Positions 1 to 8,163 of a DNA stretch of 11,920 bases are shown in pieces (position 1 is the first letter of the stretch; the number at the start of each line of letters is the position of its first letter). The position numbers and the translations under genes are program-made. Under the pieces are notes generated by a model. The model searched no databases. It saw only the letters and a program-made list of their open reading frames with translations, and was not told the origin of the DNA. The DNA comes from JBGPIT01 sp041485125 (lineage in GTDB: Bacteria; Desulfobacterota; Binatia; UTPRO1), in NCBI GenBank assembly GCA_041485125.1, contig JBGPIT010000126.1, positions 1-11,920 of the forward strand, written 5' to 3'.

Positions 1-888
1 CGCCGCATCATGGAAACGCAACCCGTTCCAATCATCATTTGCACCGCCACGACGAACCCGAAGGAGGTCGTCACGCTGTTCCGGCTGATGGAGGCCGGCG
101 CCGTCGCCTGCGTGGAAAAGCCGGTCAGTCGCGAGCACCCCGATTTCGCGCAACTGGTCACGAACCTTCTGCAAACGATCAAGCTGATGTCCGAAGTCAA
201 GGTGGTGCGCCGCTGGCCGCGGTCGCGAGCAGCTTCTCTGCCTGCGCCTCCGGCACGTCCCGTCGCATTGACACCCGCGCTTACCGGGGTCGCACTCATC
301 GGCATTGGCGCATCCACCGGCGGCCCGCCGGTCCTGCAGACCATCCTTTCGAGTTTGCCCAAAGATTGGACCGCGGCGATCCTCATCGTGCAACACATCG
401 CGCGCGGTTTTCTGCCCGGTTTGGTCGAGTGGTTGAACCAGACCACCGGCTGGCAGGTTCATGTCGCTTCGCACGGGACTTCCGCGCTGCCCGGCCATGC
501 CTATCTGGCACCGGACGATTTCCACATGGGCGTGACCTCCAGCGGTCGCATTCTCCTGACGCGCGAAGAGCCTGAGAATGGCTTGCGGCCCGCGGTCTCG
601 TATTTGTTCCGCTCGCTGGCGGAGGCATGCGGACGGAATGCGCTGGGTGTGCTGCTGACCGGCATGGGCAAGGACGGCGCAGTGGAGCTGAAGCTGATGA
701 AGGACAACGGCGCCTTCACCATTGCCCAGGATCGGGAAAGCTCCGTCGTGCACGGCATGCCCGGCGAAGCCATCGAGCTGGGCGGTGCGACGCACGTGCT
801 GGCTGCCGACAACATCGCCGACATGCTCATGATGCTCGTCAACCGCAGGACACCGCCGGAGGACTTGAACCATGAGCGCTACTGCTAA
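1..888 (+). CDS. cheB: CheB-type protein-glutamate methylesterase (5' end outside window)
   Basis: The reading frame is open from base 1, so the true start and most of the receiver domain lie upstream. What remains is the end of the receiver (conserved Lys in EKPVS, nt 115-129), a linker to about nt 285, and a full CheB catalytic domain. The catalytic triad is visible: Ser in GASTGGP (nt 313-315), His in IVQHI (codon at nt 394) and Asp in GMGKDGA (codon at nt 673), with the conserved GMPGEAI segment near nt 754. CheB enzymes remove methyl groups (or deamidate Gln) on chemoreceptors in the cytoplasm when the receiver is phosphorylated, which resets receptor sensitivity. The partner methyltransferase, CheA and receptors are not in the window. 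The gene overlaps the next kinase by 17 nt. The family call is firm; whether it serves motility or another chemosensory pathway is unknown. Confidence 0.95.
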   Translation, partial: RRIMETQPVPIIICTATTNPKEVVTLFRLMEAGAVACVEKPVSREHPDFAQLVTNLLQTIKLMSEVKVVRRWPRSRAASLPAPPARPVALTPALTGVALIGIGASTGGPPVLQTILSSLPKDWTAAILIVQHIARGFLPGLVEWLNQTTGWQVHVASHGTSALPGHAYLAPDDFHMGVTSSGRILLTREEPENGLRPAVSYLFRSLAEACGRNALGVLLTGMGKDGAVELKLMKDNGAFTIAQDRESSVVHGMPGEAIELGGATHVLAADNIADMLMMLVNRRTPPEDLNHERYC

Positions 889-2158
889 GCCCGCCGCCAC
901 GGCGGTCGACATCCTGATCGCGGAAGACAGCCCCACGCAGGCCCAACAACTCCAGCACATCCTCGGGCAGCAAGGCTACCAGGTCACTGTCACGACCAAC
1001 GGCCGGCAAGCGTTGGAAGCGGCGCAGCGTCACAAGCCCACGCTCATCATCAGCGACGTGGTCATGCCCGAAATGGACGGCTATGAGTTGTGTCGCCGCA
1101 TCAAAGCCGATGCGAGCCTAGGCGACGTCCCGATCATCCTCGTCACGACCTTGTCCGATCCGCAGGACGTGATTCGCGGGCTCGAGTGCCGTACGGACCA
1201 CTTCATCCTCAAACCGTACGATGAGCATCACCTGTTGAGTCGGGTGCGGTTCGTGCTCGTCAATCGCGAGGTGCGCCAGACGGAACAGTCCGGCATGGGT
1301 GTGGAAATCTTCTTCAACGGCCAAAAGCACTTCATCACCGCCGACCGTCTACAGATTCTCAATCTTCTTCTGTCCACGTACGAGGCCGCCATCTTACGCA
1401 ACAAGGAGCTGAGCCTCGCGCAGGATGATCTTCACAGCCTCAACACGAGCCTCGCAGCCGCCAACGAGGAATTGGAAGCGTTCTCCTATTCCGTGTCGCA
1501 CGATTTGCGTGCACCGCTGCGCCATATCATGGCCTTCGTGGAGCTCCTGCAACAAGACGCCGGGCCGTCACTGTCGGAACCACATCTCCGCCATCTGACG
1601 ACGATCTCCCAGGCGGCGAAACGGATGGGACATTTGATCGACGACCTGCTGGCCTTTTCGCGGGTCGGGCGTACGGACTTGCAAAAGACGGAGGTCGATC
1701 TCGATCAGTTGGTCCAGGAGACGTTGGGCGAGTTTCAAGGAGCCACGAAGGACCGGAACATCGTCTTGGACATCCACCCGCTGCCATCAGTGTGGACCGA
1801 CCGTTCCCTGCTGCGCCTGGTGCTGGTCAACCTGATCTCCAATGCGGTGAAGTTCACCGGCACTCGTGCCGAGGCCACAATCGAAATCGGTTCTGTTCCC
1901 GATGCAAACGGCGACACGGTGATTTTCATTCGCGACAACGGCGCGGGCTTCGATCCGCGCTATGCCGGCAAGCTGTTCGGTGTGTTCGAGCGCTTGCACA
2001 GTCACGACGAGTTCGAGGGCACAGGCATCGGCCTGGCGAACGTCCGGCGCATCATTCATCGGCACGGTGGCCGGGCATGGGCGGAAGGCGTGGTGGACGG
2101 CGGCGCGACATTTTACTTCTCACTCCCACGACACGACGGAGCGATCAATGGACAGTGA
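872..2158 (+). CDS. Receiver-histidine kinase hybrid (REC-HisKA-HATPase)
   Basis: This is a 428-residue soluble protein with no membrane segment. The N-terminal receiver (about 12-130) has acidic residues E18/D19, phospho-acceptor D62 in SDVVMPEMDG and K114 in LKPY. A helical linker (about 150-205) leads to HisKA with H210 in YSVSHDLRAPLR. The ATPase domain has an N-box around N320/N324 (NLISNAVKF), a G1 box at D355 (DNGAGFD) and a G2 box near 383 (GTGIGLAN). The SHDLRAPLR type of HisKA is common in phytochrome-like kinases that signal to Rcp1-type receivers, and such a receiver is the next gene. The ATG is supported by GGAGGA at 858-863, 8 nt upstream and inside cheB. The gene overlaps cheB by 17 nt and the next gene by 11 nt, so coupled translation is likely. 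The receiver at the N-terminus suggests the kinase is itself switched by an upstream kinase, perhaps CheA. The signal is unknown. Confidence 0.93.
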   Translation: MSATAKPAATAVDILIAEDSPTQAQQLQHILGQQGYQVTVTTNGRQALEAAQRHKPTLIISDVVMPEMDGYELCRRIKADASLGDVPIILVTTLSDPQDVIRGLECRTDHFILKPYDEHHLLSRVRFVLVNREVRQTEQSGMGVEIFFNGQKHFITADRLQILNLLLSTYEAAILRNKELSLAQDDLHSLNTSLAAANEELEAFSYSVSHDLRAPLRHIMAFVELLQQDAGPSLSEPHLRHLTTISQAAKRMGHLIDDLLAFSRVGRTDLQKTEVDLDQLVQETLGEFQGATKDRNIVLDIHPLPSVWTDRSLLRLVLVNLISNAVKFTGTRAEATIEIGSVPDANGDTVIFIRDNGAGFDPRYAGKLFGVFERLHSHDEFEGTGIGLANVRRIIHRHGGRAWAEGVVDGGATFYFSLPRHDGAINGQ

Positions 2159-2627
2159 CACGGTCAATCTCAAACACATCCTTTTGTGCGAGGACGATCC
2201 TTGGGATGTGGAGCTCACGTTGGTGGCGCTGGAGCAGCACCATCTGGCCAACAGGGTCGCGGTCGTTTCCGACGGCGCCAAGGCGCTGGATTATCTTTGC
2301 CGCCGGGGAGAATTCGCGACACGCGCTGGCGGCAATCCGGTCTTGGTGCTGCTCGACCTCAAGATGCCCAAAGTCAACGGACTGGAAGTGCTGAAGGTCA
2401 TCAAGGCCGACGAGTATTTGAAGATCATACCCGTCGTCGTGCTTTCGTCCTCGCGCGAAACGCCGGACCTGGTCGAGTGTTACAAACACGGGGTCAACGC
2501 CTACGTCGTGAAGCCCGTGGATTTCGCCCAGTTCATGAACGCGGTCAAGCATCTCGGCATTTTCTGGGCGGCTGTCAACGAACCGCCACCGCATACAGGG
2601 AGAGAAGATCCTGCGATTCGCACATGA
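2148..2627 (+). CDS. Single-domain response regulator, Rcp1-like
   Basis: The 159-residue protein consists of one receiver domain and a short tail. The acidic pocket is E15/D16/D17 in LLCEDDPWD, the phospho-acceptor is D70 in LLDLKMP, the hydroxyl residue is S100 in VVLSSS, and the conserved Lys is K122 in VVKPVDF. The SDGAKALDYL and CRRGEF segments are typical of Rcp1-like receivers that pair with phytochrome-type kinases. There is no output domain, so it probably carries phosphate between kinases or binds a partner protein. The ATG at 2148 is chosen because GGAG at 2138-2141 sits 6 nt upstream and the receiver fold begins right after it; an open frame further upstream only shadows the previous gene. 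It overlaps the previous kinase by 11 nt and the next kinase by 4 nt (ATGA), making it the likely phospho-partner of one or both. Confidence 0.93.
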   Translation: MDSDTVNLKHILLCEDDPWDVELTLVALEQHHLANRVAVVSDGAKALDYLCRRGEFATRAGGNPVLVLLDLKMPKVNGLEVLKVIKADEYLKIIPVVVLSSSRETPDLVECYKHGVNAYVVKPVDFAQFMNAVKHLGIFWAAVNEPPPHTGREDPAIRT

Positions 2628-4687
2628 GCCCGAGCCCCGACGTCACGGATCACCCCGCACGCATCCTGATCGTGGACGACGAGCGCCACAACAGACAGTT
2701 GCTGGAACTCTTGCTCAGGCCGGAAGGCTTCCACCTCCTGACAGCCGCCAGCGGCGAGGAAGCGCTCGACATGGTAGCGCAGCACGCGCCCGACCTGATC
2801 CTGCTCGACATCATGATGCCCCGTATGGACGGGTACGCGGTGGCGGCCAGGATCAAGGGCAACCTCGCCACCAAGAACATTCCCATCATCATGGTCACCG
2901 CCTTGGAGGATCGGAACGCCAGGATGCTCGGGCTGAGCGCCGGAGCCGAGGACTTTCTCACCAAACCGGTGGATGGTGCCGAGCTGTGTGTGCGGGTGAG
3001 GAACCTGCTGCGCCTGAAGGCCTACGGCGAGTATTACGACAAGTACAGCCAAAGGCTCGAGGGCGAGGTGGGCTCGCGCACGGCCGACCTGGTCGAACGC
3101 ACGAAGACCCTCGAGCAACAGGCCGCCGTTCTCACCGAACAGGCTGCGTTGCTCGATCTTGCGCAGGACGCCGTCGTCGTGCGGGACATGCACAATCGGA
3201 TCGTGTTCTGGAGTCGCGGCGCCGAGGTCATGTACGGGTGGCTCAGCAGAGAAGCGCTCGGAAGAGACAACACTGAGTTGCTGAAGACAGAAGTCTCCGA
3301 GCCCATCGAACACATTCAAGCCACACTCCTGCGCCACGGCCAGTGGGAGGGCGAGGCGAGTCACCACAGACGCGACGGGACGCGTGTCATCGTTGCCAGT
3401 CGCTGGGCCCTGCAACGCGACGCCGATGGCGCGCCGGTCCGAATTCTCACCATCAACAATGACATCACCGACCGCAAGCACGCCGATGCCGAACGTCGAT
3501 TGCTCGCCGAACGCCTAGGGCTCGCCACCGCAGTTGCCAAGGTGGGCGTACGGGAGTGGGACCTGGCGAGCGATACGCTCACATGGGATGCCACGATGTT
3601 CGACATCTATGGTTTACCGCCTGTCGTTTCGCTGCCGTATGAGCAATGGTCGGCGGCGGTGCATCCCGATGATCTGCCGGCAGTCGAAGCGACATTGCGG
3701 CGAGCAATCCACGAAAAGAGCCAGGGAGTTGCGGAATACCGGATCATCCTGACGGATGGCTCTGTACGGAGTGTGTCGGCGGTCGAGAGCGTGATTCTCG
3801 ATGAGCGCGCGAACGTCTGCCGAGTCATCGGTGTCAACATGGACGTCACTAAACGGAAGGAGGCGGAGAAGCGCGCGGAGAAGCGTACGGCGCAGCTGCG
3901 CGACGAGATCGTCGAGCGCGAGCTCGCGCAAGCCGAGGCGGAATCGGCGACTCGCGCCAAGTCGGCCTTCCTCGCGAACATGAGCCACGAGATCCGCACG
4001 CCCATCAACGTCATCATCGGCATGACCGATATGACGCTCGACGGCGAGCTCGCGGAGGAGTCACGGGGCTATCTGAACACCGTCCGGCGCGCGACGATCG
4101 GCCTGCTCGCGATCGTGAACGACATTCTCGACACCTCGAAGATCGAGGCCGGGAAGGTCACGATGGAGGCCGTCGACGCGAGCCTCCGGAACGTCGTCGC
4201 AGAGGTCAGCGAGTTCCTTGCGCCGCAAGCGCGGGCGAAGGGCCTCGCGCTCGAGTATGCCGTCGATGCCGACATTCCGGAGTACGTGCGTGGCGATCCG
4301 AACCGCCTGAGGCAAGTCCTGGTGAACCTGGTCGCGAACGCGATCAAATTCACCGAGGCCGGCGGGATTACCGTGGAGTTCCACGTGCTCGAGCGCTCGG
4401 AGACCGAGGTGCGGGTGCGAGGAGTGGTGCGCGACACGGGGATCGGCATTCCCGCCGACCGCCGGGCCGCGATCTTCGAGAGCTTCACGCAGGCCGATGA
4501 CAGCACCACGCGCACGCACGGAGGTACGGGACTCGGGCTCACCATCTCCCGCCAGCTCATCAAGCTCATGGGGGGACGGATCGGCGTCGAAAGCGAAGTC
4601 GGACACGGCAGCACGTTCTGGTTCGAGATCACGCTCGCCCTCGGCGCCAACGAAGAGACCAGCCGCCCGCGCAGCGCGTATGCGTGA
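2624..4687 (+). CDS. Hybrid histidine kinase (REC-PAS-PAS-HisKA-HATPase)
   Basis: This is a 687-residue soluble kinase. The domains are: receiver at about 12-130 (D18/D19, phospho-acceptor D62 in LLDIMMPRMDG, K114); coiled coil at about 140-172; PAS at about 172-286 ending in NNDITDRKHAD; a second PAS/PAC at about 300-412 ending in VNMDVTKRKEAE; a short helical linker; HisKA with H455 in NMSHEIRTP; and an ATPase domain with N572, D604 (DTGIGIP) and GGTGLGL at 633-639. It starts at the ATGA overlap with the previous gene. The open frame continues upstream to about 2186, but that part only shadows the receiver gene and lacks homology. No strong Shine-Dalgarno is seen, so coupling is likely. Codon use changes near 3850-3900: at least seven in-frame TTG Leu codons occur before 3720 and none after 3870, where CTC and GCG dominate. 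The PAS ligand is unknown. Confidence 0.93.
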   Translation: MSPSPDVTDHPARILIVDDERHNRQLLELLLRPEGFHLLTAASGEEALDMVAQHAPDLILLDIMMPRMDGYAVAARIKGNLATKNIPIIMVTALEDRNARMLGLSAGAEDFLTKPVDGAELCVRVRNLLRLKAYGEYYDKYSQRLEGEVGSRTADLVERTKTLEQQAAVLTEQAALLDLAQDAVVVRDMHNRIVFWSRGAEVMYGWLSREALGRDNTELLKTEVSEPIEHIQATLLRHGQWEGEASHHRRDGTRVIVASRWALQRDADGAPVRILTINNDITDRKHADAERRLLAERLGLATAVAKVGVREWDLASDTLTWDATMFDIYGLPPVVSLPYEQWSAAVHPDDLPAVEATLRRAIHEKSQGVAEYRIILTDGSVRSVSAVESVILDERANVCRVIGVNMDVTKRKEAEKRAEKRTAQLRDEIVERELAQAEAESATRAKSAFLANMSHEIRTPINVIIGMTDMTLDGELAEESRGYLNTVRRATIGLLAIVNDILDTSKIEAGKVTMEAVDASLRNVVAEVSEFLAPQARAKGLALEYAVDADIPEYVRGDPNRLRQVLVNLVANAIKFTEAGGITVEFHVLERSETEVRVRGVVRDTGIGIPADRRAAIFESFTQADDSTTRTHGGTGLGLTISRQLIKLMGGRIGVESEVGHGSTFWFEITLALGANEETSRPRSAYA

Positions 4688-4861
4688 CCGCTACCCATGC
4701 GGACACGAGAGCCCTGCGCGGCCCCGCACGCCAAGGCGCGATACTTCTGCGCCGAACAGGCGCAATTACCTGGACAGTTGCCCCAGGCCGGTGGTACGCG
4801 ACGCTGGGGGTCGATGCCGATTCTCGGTCGCGGAGATAGCGCACAGCCATACAGAGGCGAA

Positions 4862-6892
4862 ATGCTGCGACGGATCGCCTCACGCGTCCCGCTCGGCTTC
4901 GCGTTCTTCCTCGGCTGCGTCGTCCTGAGCACCCTCTTCGAGGTCGCGCGCTTCCCCGAACGGCGCAGCTGGATGGTCGGCTTCGCGTTGGGCTTCGCCG
5001 TCTTGGTCGCCGTCGCTTGGGCCGTCATTCACTATCGGCCGACCGCGACCGTTGCCGTCCTGGTGGCGTTCGTGAACGTCGTCGGCGTCGCGCTGAACGT
5101 CTACCACGCGGTGGTGGGTGCCCCCGTCGCGATGTGCCTCTGGACGCTCACGGGTTTGATCGGGTCGACGGCCGTGATGTTTCCCTGGGGCGCGCGCACC
5201 CAGGCGATCGCTTCGCTCGGCGCCGTCGTCTCGTATCCTCTTCATCTCATCATGGGCGGACCCGATCCGCTCACCTGGGCGGCGGGTGGAACCTATCTCC
5301 TCGTCGCCGTCGGACTCGCGACGTTCGGCGCGTCGCTGTCTACGCGCTACGTGATGACCGGGCTTCGCCTCAGCGCGGCGCTTTCCGAACGCGAGGCGCG
5401 TCTCCAGAGCTACTTCGATCTCTCGCTGGTGGGCACCGTGATCCTGTCGCGGGAGAGCCGGTGCGACGACGTGAACGACGAGCTCTGCCGCATGCTCGGC
5501 CACACGCGGGCCGACCTGCTCGGCAAAGCATGGGTCGCGCTCGTGCATCCGGACGAGCGCAACCTCGCATCGGAGATGGTGGCCCGCGTGCTGCGCGGCG
5601 CTGGAGCCGAGCGCCACGAGTTGCGCTGTCTGCGCCGCGACCGAGGCATCGTCGACACTGTCGTCTCCGCACGCGGTCTTCCCGGTCCCGACGGCACCGT
5701 CGACCACGTCATCGTCGTCATCCAGGACATGACCGAGCACCGGCGTGCCGAGGCTGAGCGCGATCGCGCAAAGGACACGTTTCTCGCGATGGTATCGCAC
5801 GATCTCCGGACGCCGCTTTCGTCGATCCTGGCGTGGTCCGGAATGCTCCGTGGCGGCAAGCTCGATGGGACGCAGAGGGAGGCCGCCGTCGATGCGATCG
5901 AGCGTAACGCCCTCGCGCAGGCGCGGCTCATCGGCGATCTCCTCGACGTCTCGCGCATCGTCTCGAGCGACTGGGAGCTGACGCTCTCTCCGATCGATCT
6001 GGTGGTGGCCGTCCGCGCCGCGGTCGATGTGGTCGCCCCGTCGGCGAATGCCAAGGGCGTCATGATCGACGTCGCACTGCCCGCCGAGCCGGTGTGCATC
6101 GAGGGTGACGTCGAGCGGTTGCAGCAGGTGGTGTGGAATCTCCTCGCCAACGCCGTCAAATTCACCGCGCCCGGAGCTCGCGTACAGCTCCGCTTGGAAA
6201 GCGGCGACGGCCTGGCGCGGCTGTCGGTCGCCGACGAGGGTGAAGGCATCGCGCCGGATCTGCTGCCGCACGTCTTCGAGCGTTTTCGGCAAGGCGAGAG
6301 TGCGAGCGTCCGGAAGCACGGCGGCCTCGGTCTCGGCCTCGCAATCGTGCGGGCCCTGGTCGACCGACACGGAGGAACGGTGCGCGCCGAGAGTCGCGGC
6401 CCCGGCGCAGGGTCGACCTTCACGGTCGAGCTGCCGCTCCATGCCGGCGGCACGGTGCAAACGCGGCTTCGAGCCGATCGGCCGGCGACCCCAGGCGCGA
6501 CGGCGCTCCGCGGCCGGCGCATCCTCGTCGTCGACGACGACCCCGACTCGAACGCGACCGTGAGCGCGCTCCTGACCTCGTGCGGTGCCGACGTGCGGAC
6601 GGCGCTGTCGTCGGCAGACGCGATCGAGATCGCGACCAGATGGCAGCCGCACGTTCTCGTGAGCGACCTCGTCATGCCCGGCGACGACGGTTGTACGCTC
6701 TTGCGGGCGTTACGCACCCGCGACGACGACCTCGCGCACCTCCCGGCGATCGCGCTGACCGCGCAGACGGGAGCCGTGAGCGAGCAACGCGCCTTCGCCG
6801 CGGGTTTCGAGGCCTACGTCGCGAAACCCTTCGACGCCGGCGAGCTCACCGCCGCGATCGCGACGGCCGCGGGCGTCGAGCACGCGTCCTAG
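4862..6892 (+). CDS. Membrane-bound PAS histidine kinase with C-terminal receiver
   Basis: This is a 676-residue inner-membrane hybrid kinase. About six hydrophobic helices (roughly 10-29, 37-57, 61-83, 86-108, 114-131, 139-159) are followed by PAS (about 180-298, ending IQDMTEHRRAEAE), HisKA with H313 in MVSHDLRTP, and an ATPase domain (N-box NLLANAVKF, G1 DEGEGI, G2 GGLGLGLAI). A C-terminal receiver (about 555-672) has phospho-acceptor D602 in SDLVMPGDDG and K655 in VAKPF. Start choice is uncertain. I prefer ATG 4862, which has AGAGG at 4853-4857 and leads straight into the first helix. ATG 4814, with GGGGG at 4806-4810, is possible, and the frame is open back to 4697, but that stretch does not look like kinase sequence. 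Bases 4688-4861 otherwise hold nothing recognisable. Codon use matches the downstream genes. An external phosphotransfer protein would be needed to carry phosphate onward; none is visible. Confidence 0.92.
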   Translation: MLRRIASRVPLGFAFFLGCVVLSTLFEVARFPERRSWMVGFALGFAVLVAVAWAVIHYRPTATVAVLVAFVNVVGVALNVYHAVVGAPVAMCLWTLTGLIGSTAVMFPWGARTQAIASLGAVVSYPLHLIMGGPDPLTWAAGGTYLLVAVGLATFGASLSTRYVMTGLRLSAALSEREARLQSYFDLSLVGTVILSRESRCDDVNDELCRMLGHTRADLLGKAWVALVHPDERNLASEMVARVLRGAGAERHELRCLRRDRGIVDTVVSARGLPGPDGTVDHVIVVIQDMTEHRRAEAERDRAKDTFLAMVSHDLRTPLSSILAWSGMLRGGKLDGTQREAAVDAIERNALAQARLIGDLLDVSRIVSSDWELTLSPIDLVVAVRAAVDVVAPSANAKGVMIDVALPAEPVCIEGDVERLQQVVWNLLANAVKFTAPGARVQLRLESGDGLARLSVADEGEGIAPDLLPHVFERFRQGESASVRKHGGLGLGLAIVRALVDRHGGTVRAESRGPGAGSTFTVELPLHAGGTVQTRLRADRPATPGATALRGRRILVVDDDPDSNATVSALLTSCGADVRTALSSADAIEIATRWQPHVLVSDLVMPGDDGCTLLRALRTRDDDLAHLPAIALTAQTGAVSEQRAFAAGFEAYVAKPFDAGELTAAIATAAGVEHAS

Positions 6893-6898
6893 CGCCGA

Positions 6899-8068
6899 TC
6901 AGAACCCGAGCATCTTCGCGAGGTACTGGATCATCACCTCGTCGGCGCCGCCGCCGATGCTGATCAAGCGCGAGTCGACGAAGGCGCGCCCTGCCCTGCT
7001 CTCCTTCATGTAGCCGAAGCCGCCGTGCAGCTGGATGCACTCGTCGGCGACGTAGCGCGCGGTGCGGCCGCAGAAGAGCTTCGCCATCGAGATCTCTTTG
7101 GTCGCGTCCTCGTTCTTGAGGCGCTTGCGGATGCAGGCGTAGGTGAGTTCCTGCGCGGCGGTGAGCTGCGTCAGCATCTCGACGAACTTGAACTGCGTCA
7201 CCTGCATCTTGCTGAGCGGCTTCTTGAAGACGATGCGGTCCTCGCAATAGCGCTTGGTCTCCTGCCACAGCGCCAGCGACCCAGCCATGCTGCTGACGCA
7301 CGCGATCAGGCGCTCGTCTTGGAACTGCATCATCTGCTGCTGGAAGCCGCGGCCGATTTCGCCGATCGTGTTGGCGACGGGCACACGCACGTCCTCGAAG
7401 AAGAGCAGGCCGGTGTCGGAGCCCCAGTTCCCGATCTTGTCGAGGAGCTGGTAGCTGAAGCCGGGCGAGTCGGTCGGCACGACGATCTGCGAGAAGCCGC
7501 CGTAGCCGGCTTCGGGATCGGTCACGGCGAGGAGACACAGCCAATCGGCGGTCGCGGCGTTGGTGATGTAGATCTTGCTGCCGTTGATCACCCAGTGATC
7601 GCCGTCGCGGACGGCGCGGGTTTTGATGGCGGAGACGTCGGAGCCGGCGTCGGGCTCGGTGACGGCGATCGCGGTAACCATCTCGCCCTTCACGGCGGGG
7701 ACCAGATAGCGCTCGCGGAGCTCGTCGGTGCCGAATTGATGGAGCGACGGTGTCGCCATGTCGGTTTGGACGGTGATCCCCATCGACACGCCGGCGTTGT
7801 CGCAGCGGGCGATCTCCTCGAACATGACCGTGGTGAACGACCAATCGAGACCGGAGCCGCCCCACTTGGGATCGTACCGGATGCCGAGCATGCCGAGGGC
7901 GCCCATCTTCTTGTAGAGCGACTTGTCGATACGGCCCATCTGATCGAACTCGCGCGCGCGCGGCCGCAGGTCTTCTTCGACGAACTTGCGGACGGTGGCG
8001 CGGAAGATCTGGTGCTCGGGTGAGGCGAAGAGCTCCGCGGACGGGCTCTTGATCGGATCTGCTACCAT
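6899..8068 (-). CDS. Acyl-CoA dehydrogenase, long-chain/isovaleryl-type
   Basis: This is a 389-residue FAD flavoenzyme, full length for the family, catalysing alpha,beta-desaturation of an acyl-CoA in fatty-acid or branched-chain catabolism. Both family signatures are visible: AVTEPDAGSD around 135-144, with WVINGSKIYITN after it, and QLHGGFGYMKESRAGR at about 346-361. The usual medium-chain catalytic Glu position near the C-terminus is Gly here (SIGGGADEVM, 370-379). E252 in QDERLIA sits where long-chain and isovaleryl-CoA dehydrogenases carry their catalytic base, so I infer E252 is the base. The start at 8068 is supported by AGAGGA (complement of 8077-8082), 8 nt upstream. It converges on the kinase gene with only 6 nt between the stop codons and is divergent from the acetyltransferase gene, with 95 nt between starts. 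The substrate chain length cannot be read from the sequence. Confidence 0.95.
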   Translation of the reverse strand: MVADPIKSPSAELFASPEHQIFRATVRKFVEEDLRPRAREFDQMGRIDKSLYKKMGALGMLGIRYDPKWGGSGLDWSFTTVMFEEIARCDNAGVSMGITVQTDMATPSLHQFGTDELRERYLVPAVKGEMVTAIAVTEPDAGSDVSAIKTRAVRDGDHWVINGSKIYITNAATADWLCLLAVTDPEAGYGGFSQIVVPTDSPGFSYQLLDKIGNWGSDTGLLFFEDVRVPVANTIGEIGRGFQQQMMQFQDERLIACVSSMAGSLALWQETKRYCEDRIVFKKPLSKMQVTQFKFVEMLTQLTAAQELTYACIRKRLKNEDATKEISMAKLFCGRTARYVADECIQLHGGFGYMKESRAGRAFVDSRLISIGGGADEVMIQYLAKMLGF

Positions 8069-8163
8069 GCGTTGTTTCCTCTCGTAGGGCGCTCGCGGCG
8101 GTCTGGACGTTGTAGCGGGCGGAGCAGCGCGACACCAGCCGCGAGGAGCGGCATCGAACGGAG

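Noticed and set aside
2186..2623. Upstream extension of the hybrid kinase frame
   Set aside because: It overlaps the Rcp1-like receiver gene fully and has no homology-like content; the receiver domain begins just after the ATG at 2624.
4697..4861. Longer N-terminus for the membrane kinase
   Set aside because: The added residues have no membrane or domain character, and a ribosome site precedes ATG 4862; the start at 4814 remains possible.
4880..6652. 590-codon open frame on the minus strand across the membrane kinase
   Set aside because: It is a shadow of the kinase gene, with low-complexity charged translation and no recognisable motif.
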